From DATJZH01 sp035499215 (GTDB taxonomy: Bacteria; Actinomycetota; Actinomycetes; Streptosporangiales; Streptosporangiaceae): a stretch of DNA of 9,472 nt. The DNA lies in the NCBI GenBank assembly GCA_035499215.1, contig DATJZH010000448.1, forward strand, positions 1 through 9,472, in the 5' to 3' direction. Position 1 is the stretch's first letter. Every line of letters begins with the position of its first letter. Shown here piece after piece: positions 1 to 5,946 of this stretch. A program made the translations under genes and the position numbers. The notes beneath the pieces are model-generated. The model was not told where the DNA came from, ran no database searches, and was given only the letters and a program-made list of their open reading frames with translations.

Positions 1-1257
1 GATTGGGTGGCTTTGTACTACGACGAGCCGCTTGAGCTGGTCAGCGGCAAGGGCAGCCGCGTCACCGACGCCTCGGGCCGCAGCTACCTCGACTTCTTCG
101 GCGGCATCCTCACCAACATGCTGGGCTACGACGTGGCCGAGGTGCGCGAGGCGCTCGAGCGGCAGCTCGGCTCCGGCGTCCTGCACACCTCGACGATGTA
201 CCTGATCCGCAACCAGGTCGGGCTGGCGGAGAAGATCGCCCGGCTGTCCGGGATCGAGGACGCCAAGGTCTTCTTCACCAGTTCGGGCACCGAGGCGAAC
301 GAGACTGCCCTGCTGCTCGCCACCGCCGCGCGCCGGTCCAATCAGGTGCTCGCGCTGCGTAACAGCTATCACGGCCGGTCGTTCGGCGCGGTGGCCGTCA
401 CCGGCAACGGCGCGTGGAAGAGCTCGCAGCTGTCCCCGTTCGCCGTGCACTACCTGCACGGAACGGACCGGCAGCTGCCGGGGCTCGCCGACCTGCCAGA
501 TGCCGACTACATCGGCGCCTGCGTGGCTGATCTGGAGCACGTGCTCGCAACGGCGACCGCGGGTGATGTGGCCTGCCTGATCACCGAGCCGGTACAGGGC
601 GTCGGCGGTTTCGCCATGCCGCCGGACGGCCTGTTCGCCGCGTACAAGGAGGTACTCGACTCCCGTGGCATCCTGCTCATCTCCGACGAGGTGCAGACCG
701 GCTGGGGCCGCACTGGCGATCACTTCTGGGGAATGAGCGCCCACGGCGTGGTCCCCGACATGATGACCTTCGCCAAGGGCCTGGGCAACGGCCTGGCGAT
801 CGGCGGCGTCGTCGGCAGGCGGGACCTGATAGACGGCCCGGTCGGCAACGGCATCTCGACCTTCGGCGGCAACCCGCTGGCCACGGCCGCGGCGAGCGCG
901 ACACTCGACTACGTGCTCGACCACGACCTGCAGGCCAACGCGGCGACCCTGGGCGGCCTGATCATCGGCGGCCTGCGGGATGTGGTCGGCCCGCTTGCCG
1001 TGGTCGGCGAGGTCCGCGGCCGGGGCCTCATGATCGCGGTCGACCTGATCGACCCCGGCAGCGGCGAGCCGTGCCCCGCGCTCGCCGCCCAGATGCTGGA
1101 GGCCACCAGAGAGCGGGGGCTGCTCATCGGCAAGGGCGGACTGTACGGGCACGCGCTGCGGATCGCGCCGCCGCTGAACGTGAGCCAGGCCGAGGCGCGG
1201 GAGGGCCTGGCGATCCTGATCGACGCACTGCGCGCAGTCGACGCGCAGGCTTCCTGA
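1..1257 (+). CDS. Class III (AGXT2-like) aminotransferase, 5' end outside window
   Basis: PLP-dependent class III aminotransferase of the kind annotated as aspartate aminotransferase family; it most resembles alanine-glyoxylate / 3-aminoisobutyrate-pyruvate transaminases (AGXT2 type). Seen: an N-terminal YYDEPLELVSG...YLDFFGGI segment, the PLP-phosphate stretch SSGTEANE, the ring-stacking SYHGRS, the cofactor Asp in SDEVQTGWGRTG (about D227 counting from GTG at 7) and the Schiff-base Lys in TFAKGLGNG (about K257). The C-terminus, ALRIAPPLNVS, carries the substrate-carboxylate Arg region. A GTG at 7 could start a 416-aa protein, but the frame stays open to base 1 (Asp-Trp just before) and no ribosome site is visible, so the true start is probably upstream. 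It is followed 82 bp later by mmsA on the same strand, which suggests that its semialdehyde product feeds that dehydrogenase. Exact amino donor and substrate are inferred, not visible. Confidence 0.9.
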   Translation, partial: DWVALYYDEPLELVSGKGSRVTDASGRSYLDFFGGILTNMLGYDVAEVREALERQLGSGVLHTSTMYLIRNQVGLAEKIARLSGIEDAKVFFTSSGTEANETALLLATAARRSNQVLALRNSYHGRSFGAVAVTGNGAWKSSQLSPFAVHYLHGTDRQLPGLADLPDADYIGACVADLEHVLATATAGDVACLITEPVQGVGGFAMPPDGLFAAYKEVLDSRGILLISDEVQTGWGRTGDHFWGMSAHGVVPDMMTFAKGLGNGLAIGGVVGRRDLIDGPVGNGISTFGGNPLATAAASATLDYVLDHDLQANAATLGGLIIGGLRDVVGPLAVVGEVRGRGLMIAVDLIDPGSGEPCPALAAQMLEATRERGLLIGKGGLYGHALRIAPPLNVSQAEAREGLAILIDALRAVDAQAS

Positions 1258-1318
1258 CCGCCGGCCCGCTAGCCACCGGCCTGATGTTCCCCGGCCGCGG
1301 CGAGCCAGCCGGCGGTCA
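1255..1318. repeat. 11-bp perfect inverted repeat between aminotransferase and mmsA
   Basis: TGACCGCCGGC (1255-1265, beginning with the stop codon of the upstream gene) is the exact reverse complement of GCCGGCGGTCA (1308-1318). The 42-nt loop contains a smaller nested stem, CGGCC 1277-1281 with GGCCG 1293-1297. No T-tract follows, so it does not look like an ordinary intrinsic terminator. It could be an attenuator, an mRNA processing or stability element, or an operator. The mmsA start lies 22 nt downstream. Confidence 0.6.
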
Positions 1319-1339
1319 CCGGACAGAACGGAACGGGCA

Positions 1340-2836
1340 ATGAGGCACATATCCCACTGGATCGGCGGCAAGCCGTGGTCCGGGGAAGCCGGCCGCCAGG
1401 GTGATGTCTACAACCCGGCGACCGGGCAGGTGACCGGCACCGTGGACTTCGCCGGCCGGGGCGAGGTAGCGGCCGCCGCTGCGGCCGCGACCGAGGCGCT
1501 GCCGGGCTGGCGGGAGACGTCGCTGGTCAGGCGGGCCGGGGTGATGTTCGCTTTTCGCGAGCTGCTCCGCGCCCGGCAGGGCGAGCTGGCCGCGCTGATC
1601 AGTTCCGAGCACGGCAAGGTGACCTCCGACGCAGCCGGCGAGGTAGCCCGCGGGCTCGAGGTCGTCGAGTTCGCGTGCGGCATCCCGCACCTGCTCAAGG
1701 GCGGTTTCTCGGAGAACGTGTCGGCCGGGGTCGACGCCTACTCGATCCGTCAGCCGCTGGGCGTGGTAGCGGGGATCACGCCGTTCAACTTTCCCGCGAT
1801 GGTCCCGATGTGGATGTTCCCGATCGCGATCGCGTGCGGGGACACCTTCGTGCTCAAGCCGTCGGAAAAGGACCCGTCCGCGTCGCTGCTGCTGGCCGGG
1901 CTGCTGGCCGAGGCCGGCCTGCCGGACGGGGTATTCAACGTGGTGCACGGCGCCAAGGAGGCGGTCGACGCCCTGCTGACCCACCCCGATGTCCGCGGCG
2001 TCAGCTTCGTCGGCTCGACCCCGGTGGCCCGTTATGTATCCGAAGTTGGCACAGCTGCCGGCAAGCGGGTTCAGGCTCTCGGCGGCGCGAAGAACCACAT
2101 GGTCGTCCTGCCCGATGCCGACCTGGAGCTTGCCGCCGATGCCGCAGTGTCGGCCGGTTTCGGCTCGGCGGGCGAGCGGTGCATGGCCATCTCGGTGGTC
2201 GTGGCGGTCGAGCCGGCCGGCGACGAGCTAGTCGGGAAGATCGCCGAGCGGGTAACGCGGCTGCGGGTAGGCCCCGGCGATGACCAGGAGGCCGAGATGG
2301 GGCCGCTGGTGACCAGGGCGCACCGGGACAAGGTGGCGTCCTATCTGGATTCCGGGGTCAGCGACGGAGCGGTGCTGGCGGTCGACGGGCGCGGGCACCC
2401 GGTAACCGGGGGAGAGCCCGGCGGGTTCTGGCTCGGGCCGAGCGTGCTCGATCACGTCACCCCGTCGATGGGCTGCTACGCCGACGAGATTTTCGGCCCC
2501 GTGCTGGCGGTCGTCCGGGCCGCCAGCTACGCCGACGCCCTGCGGGTCGTCAGCGAGAACCCCTACGGGAACGGCACCGCGATCTTCACCAACGACGGGG
2601 GTGCGGCCCGCCGGTTCACCCACGAGGTCGAGGTCGGCATGATCGGGATCAACGTGCCGATCCCGGTGCCGATGGCGTTCTACTCCTTCGGCGGCTGGAA
2701 GGCATCGATGTTCGGCGACACGCACGTGCACGGCACCGAGGGCGTGCATTTCTACACCCGCGGCAAGGCTGTCACGTCCCGCTGGCTGGACCCCAGCCAC
2801 GGCGGCGTCAACCTCGGCTTCCCGGTGAACCAGTAG
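1340..2836 (+). CDS. mmsA: CoA-acylating (methyl)malonate-semialdehyde dehydrogenase
   Basis: NAD-dependent aldehyde dehydrogenase that converts methylmalonate semialdehyde to propionyl-CoA (and malonate semialdehyde to acetyl-CoA) with CO2 release. The full-length 498 aa matches the family. Seen: FNFPAMVPMWMFPIAIACGD, then FVLKPSEKDPS in the NAD fold, the FVGSTPVA turn, ALGGAKNH in place of the usual catalytic Glu motif (the MmsA signature of CoA-dependent members), the nucleophile Cys in GSAGERCMAIS (C281), and the family C-terminus FYTRGKAVTSRWLDP. R104 and R280 fall where the substrate-carboxylate arginines are expected. The ATG at 1340 begins MRHISHWIGGKPW, as usual for MmsA; its ribosome site is weak (GGAACGGG). 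It is flanked by two aminotransferases, which fits beta-alanine/3-aminoisobutyrate (pyrimidine) catabolism. Valine or inositol breakdown would also use this enzyme, but no other gene of those routes is present here. Confidence 0.96.
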   Translation: MRHISHWIGGKPWSGEAGRQGDVYNPATGQVTGTVDFAGRGEVAAAAAAATEALPGWRETSLVRRAGVMFAFRELLRARQGELAALISSEHGKVTSDAAGEVARGLEVVEFACGIPHLLKGGFSENVSAGVDAYSIRQPLGVVAGITPFNFPAMVPMWMFPIAIACGDTFVLKPSEKDPSASLLLAGLLAEAGLPDGVFNVVHGAKEAVDALLTHPDVRGVSFVGSTPVARYVSEVGTAAGKRVQALGGAKNHMVVLPDADLELAADAAVSAGFGSAGERCMAISVVVAVEPAGDELVGKIAERVTRLRVGPGDDQEAEMGPLVTRAHRDKVASYLDSGVSDGAVLAVDGRGHPVTGGEPGGFWLGPSVLDHVTPSMGCYADEIFGPVLAVVRAASYADALRVVSENPYGNGTAIFTNDGGAARRFTHEVEVGMIGINVPIPVPMAFYSFGGWKASMFGDTHVHGTEGVHFYTRGKAVTSRWLDPSHGGVNLGFPVNQ

Positions 2837-2842
2837 GAGAAG
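2835..2842 (+). promoter_or_regulatory. Ribosome binding site overlapping the mmsA stop
   Basis: AGGAGAAG begins inside the mmsA TAG stop (2834-2836) and lies 5 nt before the ATG at 2848. Overlap of stop and Shine-Dalgarno suggests that the two genes are translationally coupled and supports 2848 as the start of the downstream aminotransferase. A second, weaker GGAGAGG at 2854-2860 lies before another in-frame ATG at 2866. Confidence 0.7.
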
Positions 2843-2847
2843 CGGCC

Positions 2848-2937
2848 ATGACAGGAGAGGCAGCCATGACCGAATACGCGGCCGACCCGGCAGAGGCAGC
2901 CGTGACCGGCCGCGCGGCCGACCCGGCACGCGGCGCT
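2848..2937 (+). repeat. Tandem 18-bp repeats forming the aminotransferase N-terminus
   Basis: Five 18-bp units begin at 2848, 2866, 2884, 2902 and 2920. They alternate, so the clearest copies are 36 bp apart: 2856-2891 and 2892-2927 agree at 31 of 36 positions. The encoded six-residue units begin MTGEAA, MTEYAA, DPAEAA. The repeats keep the reading frame and duplicate start codons (ATG, ATG, then GTG). This looks like recent in-frame slippage duplication outside the conserved fold. Confidence 0.75.
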
Positions 2938-4251
2938 GAGATTGTCGCCATGGACCGCGCGCACGTGTTCCATTCCTGGTCTGCGCAGCAGGGACTGAGC
3001 CCGCTGCCAGTCGCCGGGGCGGAAGGCTCGTGGTTCTGGGACTACGACGGAAAGCGCTACCTGGACTTCTCCAGCCAGATGGTGAACACCAACATCGGGC
3101 ACCAGCATCCGCGGGTCACCGCCGCCATCGCCGAGCAGGCGGCGAAACTGGCCACGATCGCCCCTCAGCACGCCAACGAGGCGCGCAGCGAGGCGGCGAG
3201 CAGGCTGGCCGCGCTCGCGCCGGCCGGTATGCAGAAGATCTTCTTCACCAATGGCGGCGCGGACGCGAACGAGAACGCCATCCGGATGGCCCGGCTGCAC
3301 ACCGGCCGCAGCAAGGTGCTCAGCTTCTACCGGTCCTACCACGGCAACACCGGCGCGGCGATCGGCTCCACCGGGGACCCGCGGCGCTGGCTGAACGAGT
3401 TCGCGATCGGGCACGTGCACTTCTTCGGGCCGTACCTGTACCGGTCGGCGTTCTGGGCGGCGACCGAGCAGCAGGAATGCGAGCGCGCGCTCCAGCACCT
3501 GGAGCAGGTCATCGAGCTCGAAGGCCCGGCGACGATCGCCGCGGTGCTGCTGGAGACCATCGTCGGCACCGCCGGGGTGCTCATCCCGCCGCCTGGTTAC
3601 CTGGCAGGCGTGCGGGCGCTGTGCGACCGGTACGGGATCGTCTACATCGCCGACGAGGTGATGTGCGGCTTCGGCCGCGCGGGCAGCTGGTTCGCGTTCG
3701 ACCAGCACGACGTGGTGCCAGACCTGATCACCTTCGCCAAGGGCGCCAACTCGGGCTACGTGCCGGCCGGCGGCGTGATCATCTCCGACGAGATCGCCGC
3801 CGGCTTCGACGAACGGGTATTCCCCGGCGGGCTGACCTACTCGGGACACCCGCTGGCCTGCGCGTCCATCGTCGCGACCATCGACGCGATGCAGGACGAG
3901 CAGATCGTGCAGCACGCCGCGCGGATCGGGACCCAGGTGCTAGGCCCTGGCCTTCGTGAGCTCGCCGCACGGCACCCGGTGATCGGCGAGGTGCGCGGGC
4001 TGGCCGTTTTCTGGGCCCTGGAGCTGGTGTCCGATCGGGCGTCGCGGGCGATGCTCGCGCCCTACGGCGGCTCGTCGCAGGCCATGCAGACTCTCGTCAG
4101 CCAGTGCCGGGCCCGCGGCCTGATGCCGTTCGTCAACTACAACCGGCTGCACGTCGTGCCGCCGTGCACCGTGTCGGAGGCCGAGGCCAAGGAGGGCCTG
4201 GCCATCCTGGACGAGGTTTTTGCCCTGGTCGACCGCTACTACCAGGGCTAG
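2848..4251 (+). CDS. Class III aminotransferase (probable beta-alanine/omega-amino acid transaminase)
   Basis: Second class III PLP aminotransferase, 467 aa, clearly a different subfamily from the one at the left edge. Seen: HVFHSWSAQ near the N-terminus, WDYDGKRYLDFSSQMVNTNIGH, the PLP-phosphate region FFTNGGADANENA, RSYHGNTGAAIGSTGDPRRW, the cofactor Asp in YIADEVMCGFGR (D269), the Schiff-base Lys in TFAKGANSGY (K298), and LTYSGHPLACA. It follows mmsA by 11 bp. Known relatives use omega-amino acids and pyruvate or 2-oxoglutarate; with mmsA adjacent, beta-alanine to malonate semialdehyde is the likeliest job (inference). The N-terminus before HVFHSW is unusually long, about 35 residues of repetitive Ala/Asp/Pro-rich sequence encoded by tandem 18-bp repeats. 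ATGs at 2848 and 2866 both have a ribosome site; a third at 2952 gives the usual family N-terminus but has none. Confidence 0.93.
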   Translation: MTGEAAMTEYAADPAEAAVTGRAADPARGAEIVAMDRAHVFHSWSAQQGLSPLPVAGAEGSWFWDYDGKRYLDFSSQMVNTNIGHQHPRVTAAIAEQAAKLATIAPQHANEARSEAASRLAALAPAGMQKIFFTNGGADANENAIRMARLHTGRSKVLSFYRSYHGNTGAAIGSTGDPRRWLNEFAIGHVHFFGPYLYRSAFWAATEQQECERALQHLEQVIELEGPATIAAVLLETIVGTAGVLIPPPGYLAGVRALCDRYGIVYIADEVMCGFGRAGSWFAFDQHDVVPDLITFAKGANSGYVPAGGVIISDEIAAGFDERVFPGGLTYSGHPLACASIVATIDAMQDEQIVQHAARIGTQVLGPGLRELAARHPVIGEVRGLAVFWALELVSDRASRAMLAPYGGSSQAMQTLVSQCRARGLMPFVNYNRLHVVPPCTVSEAEAKEGLAILDEVFALVDRYYQG

Positions 4252-4276
4252 ACGCGAGGTCCCGCCGCTGGCCGCG

Positions 4277-4292
4277 ATCCGGATAGCCGGAT
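4277..4292 (+). terminator. Possible weak terminator hairpin after the catabolic operon
   Basis: ATCCGG, loop ATAG, CCGGAT: a perfect 6-bp stem with a tetraloop, 25 bp after the aminotransferase stop. No T-run follows, so it would be an atypical actinobacterial terminator. Support comes mainly from its place between the operon end and the independent glyA promoter. Confidence 0.35.
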
Positions 4293-4338
4293 GCCCAGCG
4301 GGTGCGCGCCAGGAACAGCAGCGACACTGCCGTGGCAC

Positions 4339-4347
4339 TGTTACGAT
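4339..4347 (+). promoter_or_regulatory. Extended -10 promoter of the ZTP riboswitch-glyA unit
   Basis: TG-T-TACGAT: an extended -10 (TGn plus a TAnnnT hexamer at 4342-4347). Initiation 6-7 nt later falls at 4354-4355, exactly the first bases of riboswitch stem P1. There is no good -35 at 16-18 bp; GCGACA at 4321-4326 is closest but has only a 15-bp spacer. The agreement with the riboswitch 5' end is the best support. Confidence 0.6.
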
Positions 4348-4353
4348 GCGGCT

Positions 4354-4434
4354 GGGCCGTGACTGGCGCGCAGAGGATGGATCACCATCGGGAAGCGGCC
4401 CGGTCAGCCGTGACATCGTGCCGTGCGCCTGGGC
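4354..4434 (+). promoter_or_regulatory. ZTP riboswitch (pfl RNA motif) upstream of glyA
   Basis: Senses ZTP/ZMP (AICAR nucleotides), which build up when 10-formyl-tetrahydrofolate is short; the class is known upstream of glyA, purH and related one-carbon genes. Seen: P1 GGGCCG 4354-4359 with CGGCCC 4396-4401; the conserved CGTGACTGGCG at 4358-4368; P2 GATGG 4376-4380, loop ATCA, CCATC 4385-4389; conserved GGGAAGCG at 4390-4397; and the 3' hallmark CGCCTGGGC at 4426-4434. GGCGC 4365-4369 pairs with GCGCC 4425-4429 as the pseudoknot. The variable linker has its own small stem, GTCA-GCCG-TGAC (4403-4414). No U-tract lies before glyA, and GACC 4442-4445 can pair with GGTC 4457-4460 across the ribosome site, so translational control is more likely than termination (inference). 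Confidence 0.9.
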
Positions 4435-4464
4435 CTTTCCAGACCTCATCGAGAAGGGTCCATC

Positions 4465-5904
4465 ATGCCTGTTCCCAGCGCAGAGTCCGCGGCGTTCGGC
4501 GCCGGCCTGGACGTCGTGCGAGCTGCCGAGCCGCGGATTGCCGAGGCGATCGCCGACGAGCTGGCCGCCCAGCGCCGCTCCCTCAAGCTCATCGCGAGCG
4601 AGAACTACGCCTCACCGGCCACCCTGCTGGCCATGGGGAACTGGCTCAGCGACAAGTACGCCGAAGGCACCATCGGGCGGCGCTTCTACGCCGGCTGCCA
4701 GCAGGTGGACACGGTCGAGGCCATCGCCGCGGAGCACGCCCGCGCCCTGTTCGCCGCCCCGCACGCGTACCTGCAGCCGCACTCGGGCATTGACGCGAAC
4801 CTGGTAGCGTTCTGGGCCGTCCTCGCCCAGCGGATAGAGGCTCCCGCGCTCAGTCGCGCGGGGGCCCGACACGTCAACGATCTCGGCGAGCACGACTGGG
4901 CTGGCCTGCGGCGCGAGCTCGGCGAACAGCGCATGCTCGGCATGGCCCTGGACGCCGGCGGCCACCTCACCCACGGGTTCCGGCCGAACATCTCGGGCAA
5001 GATGTTCGACCAGCGCAGCTACGGCACCCACCCGGTCACCGGCCTGCTCGACTACGATGCCCTGCGCGCCGCCGCCCGCGAGTTCCGCCCGCTGATCCTG
5101 GTCGGCGGGTACTCCGCCTACCCGCGGCGAATCAACTTCGCGCTCATGCGGGAAATCGCGGACGAGGTCGGCGCGACCCTGATGGTCGACATGGCGCACT
5201 TCGCCGGGCTAGTGGCCGGGAAAGTGTTCACCGGCGATTTCGACCCCATGCCGCACGCCCACATCGTCACCACGACCACGCACAAGACACTGCGCGGCCC
5301 CCGGGGCGGGATGGTCCTGTGCCACGACGAGCTGGCCGAGCACGTCGACCGAGGCTGCCCGATGGTGCTGGGCGGCCCGCTGGCACACGTGATGGCCGCC
5401 AAGGCCGTCGCCCTCGCCGAGGCCCGCACCGCCGGTTTCCGCGACTACGCCCAGCGCGTCGTCGGCAACGCCGCCGCCCTCGCCGAAGGGCTCCTGCGCC
5501 GCGGCGCCCGGCTGGTCACCGGCGGCACCGACAACCACCTGGTCCTCATCGATGTTTCCGTCCACGGCCTCACCGGCCGCCAAGCCGAAGCCGCCCTGCT
5601 CGACGCCGGGATCGTCACCAACCGCAACGCGATCCCGCAGGACCCCAGCGGCGCCTGGTACACCTCCGGCGTCCGCATCGGCACCCCCGCGCTGACCACC
5701 CGCGGCCTCGGCCAGGCCGAGATGGACCAGATCGCCGAGCTCATCACCACCGTGCTCGCCGCCACCCAGCCAGGCAGCGGCACAGCCTGCGGGACAGCCA
5801 GGGCCCGGTACGTCCTCGACCCCGCGGTCGCCGCGAAAGTCAGCGGCCAGGCAGCTGACCTGCTCGCCGCCTACCCCCTCTACCCGCAGATCACGCTGCC
5901 GTAG
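4465..5904 (+). CDS. glyA: Serine (glycine) hydroxymethyltransferase, extended form
   Basis: PLP enzyme that interconverts serine plus tetrahydrofolate with glycine plus 5,10-methylene-tetrahydrofolate; the main cytoplasmic source of one-carbon units. Seen: LIASENYASP, DKYAEGTIGRRFYAGC, the HSG of QPHSGIDANL, GGHLTHG, VDMAHFAGLVAGKVF, and the Schiff-base Lys in TTTTHKTLRGPRGG (K274), then AYPRRINF and TDNHLVLIDV. At 479 aa it is longer than the usual form of about 420 aa, with an insert between NLVAFWAV and GGHLTHG (about residues 113-160), typical of a known long SHMT subgroup. ATG 4465 is chosen because GAGAAGGG lies 6 nt upstream; a GTG at 4423 is inside the riboswitch and is rejected. It has its own promoter and ZTP riboswitch, so it is probably transcribed apart from the preceding operon. 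Confidence 0.96.
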   Translation: MPVPSAESAAFGAGLDVVRAAEPRIAEAIADELAAQRRSLKLIASENYASPATLLAMGNWLSDKYAEGTIGRRFYAGCQQVDTVEAIAAEHARALFAAPHAYLQPHSGIDANLVAFWAVLAQRIEAPALSRAGARHVNDLGEHDWAGLRRELGEQRMLGMALDAGGHLTHGFRPNISGKMFDQRSYGTHPVTGLLDYDALRAAAREFRPLILVGGYSAYPRRINFALMREIADEVGATLMVDMAHFAGLVAGKVFTGDFDPMPHAHIVTTTTHKTLRGPRGGMVLCHDELAEHVDRGCPMVLGGPLAHVMAAKAVALAEARTAGFRDYAQRVVGNAAALAEGLLRRGARLVTGGTDNHLVLIDVSVHGLTGRQAEAALLDAGIVTNRNAIPQDPSGAWYTSGVRIGTPALTTRGLGQAEMDQIAELITTVLAATQPGSGTACGTARARYVLDPAVAAKVSGQAADLLAAYPLYPQITLP

Positions 5905-5910
5905 GCCGGA

Positions 5911-5933
5911 CCGGCTGCGCTTCAGCGCTCCGG
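5911..5933. terminator. Possible bidirectional terminator between glyA and gabT
   Basis: In the 42-bp gap of two convergent genes, CCGG 5911-5914 pairs with CCGG 5930-5933 and GCGC 5917-5920 pairs with GCGC 5925-5928 around a TTCA loop, with a small 2x1 internal loop. The stem is nearly symmetric, so it could serve both strands. No clear T-tract on either side. Confidence 0.4.
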
Positions 5934-5946
5934 CGCCGTCTCCCGG

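Noticed and set aside
1316..2098. Minus-strand open frame opposite mmsA
   Set aside because: Low-complexity, Arg/Gly/Leu-rich translation with no recognisable motif; shadow of the well-supported mmsA.
2752..3915. Long minus-strand open frame opposite the second aminotransferase
   Set aside because: High-GC DNA gives long antisense frames; the translation is rich in Arg/Gly/His with no domain, and the plus strand encodes a full aminotransferase.
4423..4464. GTG at 4423 as a start giving a 14-residue longer GlyA
   Set aside because: This GTG lies inside the 3' domain of the ZTP riboswitch and has no ribosome site, while ATG 4465 has GAGAAGGG at good spacing and gives the expected N-terminus.
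5905..5946. Small RNA or gene in the glyA-gabT gap
   Set aside because: The gap is only 42 bp and is adequately explained by a possible terminator hairpin.
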